From: Paenibacillus alginolyticus DSM 5050 = NBRC 15375
Lineage (GTDB): Bacteria > Bacillota > Bacilli > Paenibacillales > NBRC-103111
Reading direction: 5' to 3'
NCBI RefSeq assembly: GCF_000422905.1
Contig: NZ_AUGY01000065.1
Span: 1 to 48,703 of the forward strand
DNA length: 48,703 nucleotides
Below the pieces are notes generated by a model. That model did not search any database, was not told the DNA's origin, and saw only the letters and a program-made list of their open reading frames with translations. Shown here one piece after another: positions 41,543 to 48,703 of the stretch (position 1 is the first letter of the stretch; every line of letters begins with the position of its first letter). Position numbers and translations under genes: made by a program.

Positions 41543-42466
41543 ATGACGGCTTTAAAAGGCTTCTGGACGGAATTGTCCAGGAACAAAATCATGTTTCTGA
41601 TGGTAACTCCTGCAATCCTTTTTTTTATCGTATTCAGCTACATTCCTATGGCGGGAATTTATCTGGCCTTCACGAAGTTCAGCTTCGACGGAGGAATTTT
41701 TGGCAGTGAATTCATCGGTATGATGAACTTTAAGTTTTTGTATCAATCGGGTACGCTGTGGAACTTGACGAAAAATACGGTCTTGTACAACTTGGCCTTT
41801 ATTTTCATCGGTAACTTCCTGCAATTGGTCTGTGCGATCTTCTTGAGCCAGATTGCCAACAAATACTTTAAGAAAGCAACGCAATCCATCATGTTTTTAC
41901 CGTTTTTTATCTCATGGGTTCTTGTAGGTGCTTTCGTATTCAACCTGTTCAACTCCGATACCGGCGTGATCAACACACTGTTGAAGCAGTTAGGTTCGCA
42001 GCCTTATGACTTCTATTTGAATACGGCGCCGTGGAAGTACATCATTGTCTTTTTCAATGTCTGGAAAGGACTTGGGTACGGAACGGTTATTTACTTAGCC
42101 GCCATAATGAGCATTAGCGATGAGTACTACGAAGCAGCGGAAATCGATGGAGCTCACATTTTTCAACAAATTCGTCACATCACGATTCCGCTTTTAACGC
42201 CAACCTTTATTTTGCTCGTCATTTTCAGCCTTGGCGGCATTCTCAAAGGGCAGTTTGACCTGTTTTATCAAATTATCGGCAACAACGGCATGTTGTATGA
42301 TGCAACGGACATTATTGATACGTATGTGTATCGGGCGTTAGCGGTCAATTTTGACATTGGAATGGGATCGGCTGCAGGCTTGTACCAATCGTTCTTTGGC
42401 TTCCTGCTAGTGATGACGGTCAACTTTATTGTGAAAAAAGTTCGCGAAGATTACGCATTATTCTAA
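41543..42466 (+). CDS. Sugar ABC transporter permease, LplB type
   Basis: 307 residues with about six helices, N-terminal 'FLMVTPAILFFIVFSYIPMA', and the EAA loop 'YEAAEIDGAHIFQQIRHITI'. GGAGGTGA lies 8 bases before the ATG. The first of three importer genes directly after the AraC-type regulator; it probably brings in gluco-oligosaccharides released by the GH5 and GH30 enzymes. No local ATPase gene. Confidence 0.92.
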   Translation: MTALKGFWTELSRNKIMFLMVTPAILFFIVFSYIPMAGIYLAFTKFSFDGGIFGSEFIGMMNFKFLYQSGTLWNLTKNTVLYNLAFIFIGNFLQLVCAIFLSQIANKYFKKATQSIMFLPFFISWVLVGAFVFNLFNSDTGVINTLLKQLGSQPYDFYLNTAPWKYIIVFFNVWKGLGYGTVIYLAAIMSISDEYYEAAEIDGAHIFQQIRHITIPLLTPTFILLVIFSLGGILKGQFDLFYQIIGNNGMLYDATDIIDTYVYRALAVNFDIGMGSAAGLYQSFFGFLLVMTVNFIVKKVREDYALF

Positions 42467-42520
42467 AGAATTGCTTACGAAATCAGTTTTGCAAAAGCAA
42501 AACGCTTAGGAGGGAGTACC

Positions 42521-43411
42521 GTGAGACGCAAAAAGGACTCGGCGACGATGGCTTTTATGGTCATCGCTTATGGAACGGTAGCGTTCTTGACTATACTCTG
42601 CCTGCTGCCGTTCTGGTTAATTATTTCGGGTTCGTTTACGTCGGAGAATGAAATTATCGGGGAAGGGTTTAAGCTTTGGCCGAATGATCTGTCTATCGAT
42701 GCTTACAAGGCGGTCTTCACTAACCCTGAGCAAATATTTCGCGCCTATTGGGTGACCATTTGCCTCACCGTTATTGGCACTTTCATAGGCTTGTTCTTAA
42801 CGTCCATGGCAGGCTATGTGCTTGCCCGTAAAGATTTCAAATACCGTAATTCCATCGCCTTCTTCATGTACTTTACGACACTGTTCAGCGGGGGCTTGAT
42901 CCCATGGTACATACTCATCGTTAAGTATCTGGATTGGAAAGACAGTTACTTAGCTATGCTGATTCCCGCCTTGATTAGTGCCTGGAATATCATTCTGATG
43001 AAGAACTTTATGAAATCGATCCCGGACTCCATCGTTGAATCGGCTCGTATAGACGGTGCAAACGACTTTACGATCTACAGCCGTTTGATCCTGCCATTGT
43101 CTACGCCGGGGCTCGCTACAATTGGCCTGTTCCTTGCACTTGGCTATTGGAACGACTGGTTCACCGCCAACATCTTTATCACGACGGAAAGCAAGTTTCC
43201 GCTGCAGTTCTTCTTGTACAAGATTCTGGCGAATGCCGCCGTACTGAGAACGGACATAGCCGCCAACTTGGCTGCCGTCAATTTCAAAGCCCCTGCGGAG
43301 ACGCTGAAGATGGCAGTTGCCGTCGTCGTTACAGGGCCGATCGTGCTTCTGTATCCATTTGTACAAAAGTATTTCGTCAAAGGACTGACGATAGGTGCAG
43401 TCAAAGGTTAG
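42521..43411 (+). CDS. Sugar ABC transporter permease, CarB/YtcP type
   Basis: 296 residues starting GTG after AGGAGGGAG. About six helices; 'FSGGLIPWYILIVKYLDWKD', EAA motif 'VESARIDGANDFTIYSRLIL' and C-terminal 'YPFVQKYFVKGLTIGAVKG'. Partner of the preceding permease; binding protein follows 57 bases later. Confidence 0.92.
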   Translation: MRRKKDSATMAFMVIAYGTVAFLTILCLLPFWLIISGSFTSENEIIGEGFKLWPNDLSIDAYKAVFTNPEQIFRAYWVTICLTVIGTFIGLFLTSMAGYVLARKDFKYRNSIAFFMYFTTLFSGGLIPWYILIVKYLDWKDSYLAMLIPALISAWNIILMKNFMKSIPDSIVESARIDGANDFTIYSRLILPLSTPGLATIGLFLALGYWNDWFTANIFITTESKFPLQFFLYKILANAAVLRTDIAANLAAVNFKAPAETLKMAVAVVVTGPIVLLYPFVQKYFVKGLTIGAVKG

Positions 43412-43468
43412 AACCGGTTTCACGGCTAACATAGATATCGTTTATCCACTTTTAAGGAGGAGTCATAA

Positions 43469-45046
43469 TTGAAAAGAAAGATCGGAACTATTCTAGCAGG
43501 TGTCATGCTGGCTGCCACCGCTTTATCGGGTTGCAGCAGCAGTACAGGAACGAAGCCTGGAGCAACTACACCTGCGAAGACAGAAGGAAACCAAAGTGCA
43601 GCGCCTGCAGCGACAGGACCGGACATTACAAAATCGGTTGAGCTCGTTTGGTACTTGGTAGGTGACGCCAATAAGGATACACCTAAGGTTATGGACGAAT
43701 TCAACAAAATGCTGAAGAAGGACTTGAACGCAACCGTTAAATTGAATTTCACCACGTGGAATGATTGGCAAACCAAATATAACCTGCTGCTGACAGCGGG
43801 CGAGAAAATTGATATGATCTTCGCTTCTTCTTGGGCAGGCTACTTCAAGTATGCCAAGCAGGGTGCATTCACGGATCTGACTGCTTTACTTCCCAAGTAC
43901 GCGCCTCAGGTTCAAAAGCAAGTTTCAGCGCAGGACTGGAGTGACGTCACTATCGGCGGCAAAATTTATGCGGTTCCGAACACGAACCCGGAATACACGC
44001 CGAACGGTATCGTTTACCGCGAGGACTGGAGAAAAGAGTTGAACCTTCCAGAAATCAAAGATCTCGCTTCGATCGAGGCGTATTTGGATGGCGTCAAGAA
44101 AAATAAACAGAATGTGATCCCGATCAACGGAAGTGCGTGGAACGAAATCAGCACCTTATTCTCAGCAGTTCAAGGCTATCAGACAATTGGCGGCGAGAGC
44201 GGCGTTGTCGTAGCTAAAAACTACAACAGTCCTAGAGATATTGTCGCTTACCCATTCACACCGGAATATGAGGCTTGGGTGAAGAAAATGAAGGAGTGGG
44301 CGGACAAAGGCTACTGGTCAAAGAACACACTTTCCTCCAAACAAGAAGCGGGTGACCTGATCAAGACGGGCACGGGTGCCGTTTACTGGCGCAACCCTCC
44401 AGGCGCAGCCGGATTCATCACAGACGTGCAGAAGAAAGATCCGAAGATGGAAATCGGATACTTCCCGTACACTCGTATGCAAGGCTTCGCTATGCCGACG
44501 ATGGGTATTGCCAACGGTATGGCGATTCCGAAGAGCGCAGCCAACCCGGAGCGTTCGCTCATGGTACTTGAGAAGATCAGAACCGATGCGAAGTATTATA
44601 ACCTGATCACATATGGCCTTGAGGGCTACCACTATGATTTAGTTAACGACGGTAAGAATATTGTCACTCCTTCCAAAAGCCAAGATGCTGCGAAGGTCCA
44701 AGGCTACGGTATTGCCGACTGGGGCTGGAGAAACAAGCCGCTTATGAAAGCAGGCGTCGGCGGTTGGGATGGTCTGGATAAACTGAACGAAGAATTCTCC
44801 AAGATGAGCAAACCGGACATTTTCTCACCGATTTCTATGGATTACGATGCAGTGAAGACAGAGTACGCTGCTGTCAATCAAGTCATCGACCAATACGGTA
44901 AGCCGCTCATGATGGGATTGGTACCGAATGTGGAACAAGCGATCAAGACTTACCAGGAAAAGCTGAAAGCAGCAGGTATCGATAAAGTTCTCGATTATGT
45001 GAAAAAGCAAGCTACAGCTTATTACGATGAAAAAGGCATTAAGTAA
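43469..45046 (+). CDS. Sugar-binding lipoprotein with DUF3502 C-terminus
   Basis: 525 residues starting TTG after AAGGAGGAG. Signal peptide ending LSGC with a Ser/Thr/Ala-rich linker; periplasmic-binding fold; the C-terminus 'MDYDAVKTEYAAVNQVIDQ' followed by 'EKLKAAGIDKVLDYVKKQ' is the DUF3502 region found in Paenibacillus sugar-binding proteins. It captures the oligosaccharide for the two permeases. A strong hairpin after the stop lowers but may not abolish read-through into the GH30 genes. Confidence 0.93.
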   Translation: MKRKIGTILAGVMLAATALSGCSSSTGTKPGATTPAKTEGNQSAAPAATGPDITKSVELVWYLVGDANKDTPKVMDEFNKMLKKDLNATVKLNFTTWNDWQTKYNLLLTAGEKIDMIFASSWAGYFKYAKQGAFTDLTALLPKYAPQVQKQVSAQDWSDVTIGGKIYAVPNTNPEYTPNGIVYREDWRKELNLPEIKDLASIEAYLDGVKKNKQNVIPINGSAWNEISTLFSAVQGYQTIGGESGVVVAKNYNSPRDIVAYPFTPEYEAWVKKMKEWADKGYWSKNTLSSKQEAGDLIKTGTGAVYWRNPPGAAGFITDVQKKDPKMEIGYFPYTRMQGFAMPTMGIANGMAIPKSAANPERSLMVLEKIRTDAKYYNLITYGLEGYHYDLVNDGKNIVTPSKSQDAAKVQGYGIADWGWRNKPLMKAGVGGWDGLDKLNEEFSKMSKPDIFSPISMDYDAVKTEYAAVNQVIDQYGKPLMMGLVPNVEQAIKTYQEKLKAAGIDKVLDYVKKQATAYYDEKGIK

Positions 45047-45068
45047 GAATAAATAACTTGAAGAGCAT

Positions 45069-45131
45069 GAGGTCGAATGGGCAGCTGCCAGCGTGATCGT
45101 CTGCGGCTGGTCATAGGCCTCTTGTTTTTTT
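45069..45131 (+). terminator. Terminator/attenuator between importer and GH30 genes
   Basis: GAGG/CCTC and CCAGC/GCTGG stems in a long hairpin, followed by TTGTTTTTTT. Confidence 0.7.
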
Positions 45132-45156
45132 AGAATCTATGGAGGAGTTGACAGGG

Positions 45157-46503
45157 ATGAGTAACATACAAGTATGGCAATCAACGATTGATGAGTCGAA
45201 GAAACTTGCGCAAATGGAATCGATTAAATTCGCTGAAAGCATAAAGGAGAATACGGAATACGTCATCACCATTGACGAGGCGGTCACCTATCAACAGATG
45301 GACGGCTTTGGAGCTTCTTTTACCGATGCTTCGGCCTGGCTAGTGGTACATGCTTTATCTGAGGAGCTTAGGGACGAACTCATGCGGAAGCTATTTGATC
45401 GGGAAGAGGGCATTGGGATTTCGTTCCTACGTCAGCCGATGGGAGCGAGTGATTTCGCTTGGAAGATCTATAGCTATGACGATGTTGAGCCTGGAGAAAG
45501 CGACTATGAGCTTGCGCGGTTTTCTATCGATCACGATCGGTGCTACATTTTACCTGTTATCCATCAGGCTTTGAAGCTTAACCCTGAGCTCAAGGTGATG
45601 GCTTCGCCGTGGAGCGCACCAGGCTGGATGAAAACGTCCGACGCGATGATCGGCGGCACGTTGAAGCCGGATTGCTACGGGGTTTATGCAGACTATTTCG
45701 TCAAATTCCTTGATGCCTATGAAGCGGAGGGGATTCCGATCTATGCCGTTACGATGCAAAATGAGCCGGGCTACGAGCCGAAGGAATACCCGGGTATGAT
45801 TGTGAAGCCGGCAGAGGAAGCCGCGTTTATCAAGTCACATTTGGGACCACGCCTGGCTAAGAGAAAGCAGCCGACCAAGATCATGTGCTATGACCATAAC
45901 TGGGACGTCCCCGGCCATCCTCGCGAAATATACGAAGATGCCGAAGCAAACCAGTATGTCGCCGGTACCGCTTGGCACGTGTATGGAGGACGCCATGAGG
46001 CCATGTCACAGATCAAGGAACAGTTCCCGGACAAGGATGTTTGGTTTACCGAGGCGTCTGGAGGGCAGTGGATTCCGCCGTTCCACGACGCGTTCATGGA
46101 CCAAATGAAGCATGTGATCCGCACGACAAGAAACTGGTCAAAGTCTGTTATTTGGTGGAACATAGCTTTGGATGAAAACAATGGGCCAACTGTCCTTTCG
46201 CGCAGTACGTGCCGCGGCGTAGTCAAGATCAATCAGCAGACAGGAGAGCTAACGTATAACCTTGATTACTACACCCTTGGCCATATCAGTAAGTTTGTGA
46301 GTCCGGGCGCTTATCGGATTGACTCCAATACGTTTGAAGACGACTTGGAAACGGTAGCTTTTTCCAACGTGGATGGTTCCAAGGTATTGATTGTTTCAAA
46401 CCGAACGATTAAGCCGAAAACAATCGTTGTTGCCATCAGTGAAAGGACGTTCGAGTATACCATTGATGGGGAAGCGGCCGTTACTTTTAAGTGGGATCAG
46501 TGA
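45157..46503 (+). CDS. GH30 beta-glucanase/glucosidase, predicted cytoplasmic
   Basis: 448 residues from ATG 45157, 9 bases after GGAGGAG; an ATG at 45139 would use no site. GH30 fold with 'QQMDGFGASFTDASAWLV', acid/base Glu203 (MQNEPGYE) and nucleophile Glu299 (WFTEASGG). It looks like the GH30_3 beta-1,6-glucanase branch. There is no signal peptide, so it should act on imported oligosaccharides inside the cell. Its stop overlaps the next GH30 start (ATGA), so the two are translationally coupled. Confidence 0.9.
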   Translation: MSNIQVWQSTIDESKKLAQMESIKFAESIKENTEYVITIDEAVTYQQMDGFGASFTDASAWLVVHALSEELRDELMRKLFDREEGIGISFLRQPMGASDFAWKIYSYDDVEPGESDYELARFSIDHDRCYILPVIHQALKLNPELKVMASPWSAPGWMKTSDAMIGGTLKPDCYGVYADYFVKFLDAYEAEGIPIYAVTMQNEPGYEPKEYPGMIVKPAEEAAFIKSHLGPRLAKRKQPTKIMCYDHNWDVPGHPREIYEDAEANQYVAGTAWHVYGGRHEAMSQIKEQFPDKDVWFTEASGGQWIPPFHDAFMDQMKHVIRTTRNWSKSVIWWNIALDENNGPTVLSRSTCRGVVKINQQTGELTYNLDYYTLGHISKFVSPGAYRIDSNTFEDDLETVAFSNVDGSKVLIVSNRTIKPKTIVVAISERTFEYTIDGEAAVTFKWDQ

Positions 46504-47963
46504 TGAGAAAATTAATGCGAACACCGAGTGTGGTGGGCATTATCATTGTGATAATTACAATGTTCGGCCTTTTTCAGTATGATCTTCATTCGTCGAAAAG
46601 CCCAGTTAACGTGTGGATCACCACAGCCGATCAAAGTAAGCTGCTTCATCAAGAGGCAGCTCTGGCTTGGACAAAGGACAACACATTGAATGATTCTACC
46701 ATTGTCATCGATGGGGAGAAGGCGTATCAGCAGATCGACGGCTTCGGTGCGGCTATGACGGATTCGTCCGCCTGGTTAATTGCGAATAAGCTGAGTCCTG
46801 AGCATAGAAGCGTTCTAATGAATAAGTTGTTCGATCATATGCAAGGCATCGGCATTAGCTATTTGCGGCTTCCGATGGGAGCAACGGATTTCTCGCTAAA
46901 GAGCTATACATATGATGATATGCCAGAAGGGCAGACGGATCCGAAGCTGGAGAATTTTACGATCGAATATGACAAAGCTTACATCATTCCGACTCTGCGT
47001 AAGGCTAAGGAACTTAACCCGGACTTGAAAATCATGGGCTCTCCCTGGAGTGCACCGGCTTGGATGAAGACGTCAGGTTCCTTAATTAAAGGAAGCTTGA
47101 ATCCGGACTTTTATCAAGCCTATTCTGATTATTTCACGAAGTTCGTTCAGGCCTATGGTGCAGAAGGATTGCAGATTGATGCCGTAACACCGCAGAATGA
47201 GCCCCACTTTGAGCCTGACGGATATCCGGGGATGAGGATGGAACCGGCCGACCAAGCGAATTTTATCAAATCTCATCTGGGTCCGGCCTTCGAGAAGGCA
47301 AAGCTTGAAACGAAGATCGTGATATGGGATCACAACTGGGATGAACCTTACTATCCGATACAGATTCTGGTCGATCCGGAAGCAAGCAAATATATTGCTG
47401 GCTCGGCGTTTCACGGTTATGCAGGCGAAGTGTCCAGCCAGCAAAAGGTGCACGATTTGTTTCCGAACAAAGACATTTACTTCACGGAGAGCTCGGGCGG
47501 AGAATGGATGACTGATTTCGCAAGCAGCCTGAAATGGGATATGCAGAACCTTATCATTGGCTCAACTCGGAATTGGGCAAGGACGGTGCTGAAATGGAAT
47601 TTGGCCCTTGATGAATCGTTCGGGCCCAAGAACGGAGGCTGTCCCAACTGTCGCGGCTTCGTGAAAATCGAACAGAAGACCGGGGCGATCTCCTATAACC
47701 CGGAGTATTATGCTTTCGGGCATGCGAGTAAATTTGTAAGAGCAGGAGCTTATCGGATCGATTCGAACACGCTCGGCAGCGGAAATATCGAGGATGTCGC
47801 CTTCCGAAATCCAGATGGATCCGAGGTGCTTATCGCGTTTAATTCTGCTGCGGAGAGCCGATCGTTCAAGGTGACGCGGGGAGGCAAAGCGTTCAATTAT
47901 ACGCTTCCTGCAGGCGCGGCTGCTACATTCGTTTGGTCGGGGGAGAAGAGAAGCGCGAAGTAG
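46503..47963 (+). CDS. GH30 beta-glucanase, membrane-anchored or secreted
   Basis: 486 residues from ATG 46503, overlapping the previous stop. An N-terminal hydrophobic segment (residues 10-25, 'VVGIIIVIITMFGLF') after a basic start gives a signal anchor or uncleaved signal. The GH30 domain has 'QQIDGFGAAMTDSSAWLIAN', acid/base Glu233 (PQNEPHFE) and nucleophile Glu329 (YFTESSGG). It is clearly a paralogue of the cytoplasmic enzyme along the full catalytic domain. It probably trims branched glucan at the cell surface. No strong forward terminator follows. Confidence 0.88.
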   Translation: MRKLMRTPSVVGIIIVIITMFGLFQYDLHSSKSPVNVWITTADQSKLLHQEAALAWTKDNTLNDSTIVIDGEKAYQQIDGFGAAMTDSSAWLIANKLSPEHRSVLMNKLFDHMQGIGISYLRLPMGATDFSLKSYTYDDMPEGQTDPKLENFTIEYDKAYIIPTLRKAKELNPDLKIMGSPWSAPAWMKTSGSLIKGSLNPDFYQAYSDYFTKFVQAYGAEGLQIDAVTPQNEPHFEPDGYPGMRMEPADQANFIKSHLGPAFEKAKLETKIVIWDHNWDEPYYPIQILVDPEASKYIAGSAFHGYAGEVSSQQKVHDLFPNKDIYFTESSGGEWMTDFASSLKWDMQNLIIGSTRNWARTVLKWNLALDESFGPKNGGCPNCRGFVKIEQKTGAISYNPEYYAFGHASKFVRAGAYRIDSNTLGSGNIEDVAFRNPDGSEVLIAFNSAAESRSFKVTRGGKAFNYTLPAGAAATFVWSGEKRSAK

Positions 47964-48035
47964 ATGAGATATCCAAGATGATCAGGGAAATGTTAAGGAT
48001 ACGACTCATTTGAACAAGAAATTTTCCTTGTCATC

Positions 48036-48066
48036 CGAAAAAATAAAACCGCCATCTTAGGCGGTT
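48036..48066 (-). terminator. Terminator of the small reverse gene
   Basis: On the reverse strand AACCGCC pairs with GGCGGTT and is followed by TTATTTTTT. Confidence 0.75.
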
Positions 48067-48072
48067 AACGAA

Positions 48073-48225
48073 TTAAGGTTCATCGATATATTCTTCTTCG
48101 TTCGGGATGCTGTTCAAAAGGTTTTTATCTATTTTTTTCTGATCTTGCTCGGTGTTAGTGTCACAATTAACTATGCAGTTCATTATTTCTTCGGAATTGT
48201 CTTGAATATTTGTGTACTCAACCAT
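48073..48225 (-). CDS. Uncharacterised acidic 50-residue protein
   Basis: ATG at 48225 preceded by AAAGGAGGT (spacing 6-7), 50 codons and a reverse-strand terminator just after the stop: a complete small gene. The product is soluble and acidic, starts 'MVEYTNIQDNSEEIM', has a C-x3-C pair (CIVNC) and ends 'PNEEEYIDEP'. No family recognised. It lies between the glucan locus and an IS4-like element. Confidence 0.65.
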   Translation of the reverse strand: MVEYTNIQDNSEEIMNCIVNCDTNTEQDQKKIDKNLLNSIPNEEEYIDEP

Positions 48226-48450
48226 GTTCGAACCTCCTTTCATGAATTAGAGTTTCCAAGATCTAGCTATTTATGCGAGTATGATTTGACGCTAAGACAA
48301 TACATCATTAATGCCAATGAAAAGACCATTTTACAACTTCAAGTTGTATTTCGTACAGGTCTGTTGATTATCCATAAAATGGCAGGGAAAAAGGCCGCTC
48401 ATTCGGTAAACTGTTTGTACCCCTACAAACATCCGAAAGAAGGCGACCTC
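48226..48450. other. Spacer leading to IS4-like element
   Basis: No supported gene. It holds the promoter of the small reverse gene and, probably within 48350-48450, the left end of the insertion sequence. The terminal repeat cannot be verified without its other end. Confidence 0.4.
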
Positions 48451-48703
48451 ATGAAAAAGTCTACTATGTTCTCGAATATTCTGCAAACAATTATACCGAA
48501 AGAAGAAGTGCTTCCTCTCATCAAAGAAGCCGGATACGTTGACACTGGGCGGAAATTCAAAGTTTATGATCTCTTTCTTTTTTTGTCCCAAGCTGCTCTT
48601 GGGCAATGGGACGGCTACCGTGATGGAGAAAAACGCATGCCTTCCTCTGGGATGGCAAAAGCTGATCACTCCACGATTTCAAAAAAAGCGAAAGATGTCC
48701 CAT
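48451..48703 (+). CDS. IS4-family transposase, N-terminal part (runs off window)
   Basis: Open from ATG 48451 to the window end (84 residues). The sequence 'FSNILQTIIPKEEVLPLIKE' followed by 'GRKFKVYDLFLFLSQAALGQ' and 'DGYRDGEKRM' is the N-terminal region typical of a group of IS4 transposases of Paenibacillus. The DDE catalytic part is outside the window. Confidence 0.75.
   Translation, partial: MKKSTMFSNILQTIIPKEEVLPLIKEAGYVDTGRKFKVYDLFLFLSQAALGQWDGYRDGEKRMPSSGMAKADHSTISKKAKDVP

Noticed and set aside
43411..43440. AACCGGTTTCA as a further LacI operator before the binding-protein gene
   Set aside because: Only part of the palindrome matches and no promoter boxes accompany it.
1..48703. CRISPR arrays, tRNA and rRNA genes, prophage modules
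   Set aside because: No regular spacer-repeat array, no tRNA-like cloverleaf or rRNA sequence, and no phage structural gene was recognised by reading; a tRNAscan or Rfam run would settle it.

Overview
The window looks like chromosomal DNA from an endospore-forming, soil-type Firmicute of the Paenibacillaceae, most likely Paenibacillus. The grounds are a tricistronic gerA-type spore germination operon plus a small D-subunit gene, a KinB-like sporulation kinase, a complete des-desK-desR thermosensor cluster, two LplB/CarB-type sugar ABC importers with YesMN or AraC regulators, a FIMAH-tailed secreted enzyme, strong AGGAGG ribosome binding sites and many intrinsic terminators. No rRNA, tRNA or CRISPR array was seen. 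Both ends run into partial transposase genes (IS630-like at the left, IS4-like at the right).

Layout. 1-3.1 kb: IS630-like fragment, a class I cyclic-di-GMP riboswitch, a 32-residue holin-like toxin with an antisense-RNA arrangement, an intracellular subtilisin and two small or poorly known genes. 3.1-4.4 kb: a CGNR-type regulator divergent from a DinB-family gene, sharing a long palindrome. 4.4-10.2 kb: a KinB-like kinase divergent from gerA-gerB-gerC-gerD. 10.2-15.8 kb: a lipid block: a solitary fabF with a very GC-rich core, an XRE/MmyB-like regulator, a ydeI remnant, and des-desKR with DesR boxes. 15.8-19 kb: a flavin reductase, a small beta-rich protein, yjdM, a repeat-filled intergenic region and an aldo/keto reductase. 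19-27.1 kb: a YesMN two-component system divergent from a sugar ABC importer (two permeases and a lipoprotein) with a cre box, followed by a PhyH-type dioxygenase. 27.2-31.4 kb: a redox/detoxification block: thioesterase, LLM flavin oxidoreductase, HxlR regulator, PRISE-like reductase and a second flavin reductase. 32-35.7 kb: a 1,232-residue secreted multidomain protein with a lyase-like jelly roll. 35.8-48 kb: a probable beta-1,3/1,6-glucan utilisation locus.

The glucan locus is the most coherent system. A secreted GH5 enzyme with the exo-1,3-glucanase signature and a fascin-like C-terminus, a LacI repressor, a membrane-bound AraC-type regulator, a three-gene ABC importer and two tandem GH30 enzymes lie together. 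One GH30 is predicted cytoplasmic and the other has an N-terminal membrane segment. Three promoters (GH5, lacI and araC-type) each carry the palindrome TGAAATCGATTTCA overlapping the -35 box or the start point, so the local LacI protein probably controls its own gene, the secreted enzyme and the transporter activator.

Other points to pursue: the c-di-GMP riboswitch whose closing stem doubles as a terminator ahead of a type I toxin; an identical 13-bp element in the promoter regions of the aldo/keto reductase and the PRISE-like reductase, 12.7 kb apart; and the GC-rich mosaic core of fabF. All functions are read from sequence patterns and family knowledge; no database search was run. Several start codons were moved from the longest reading frame to the start best supported by a ribosome binding site, and this is stated in each entry.
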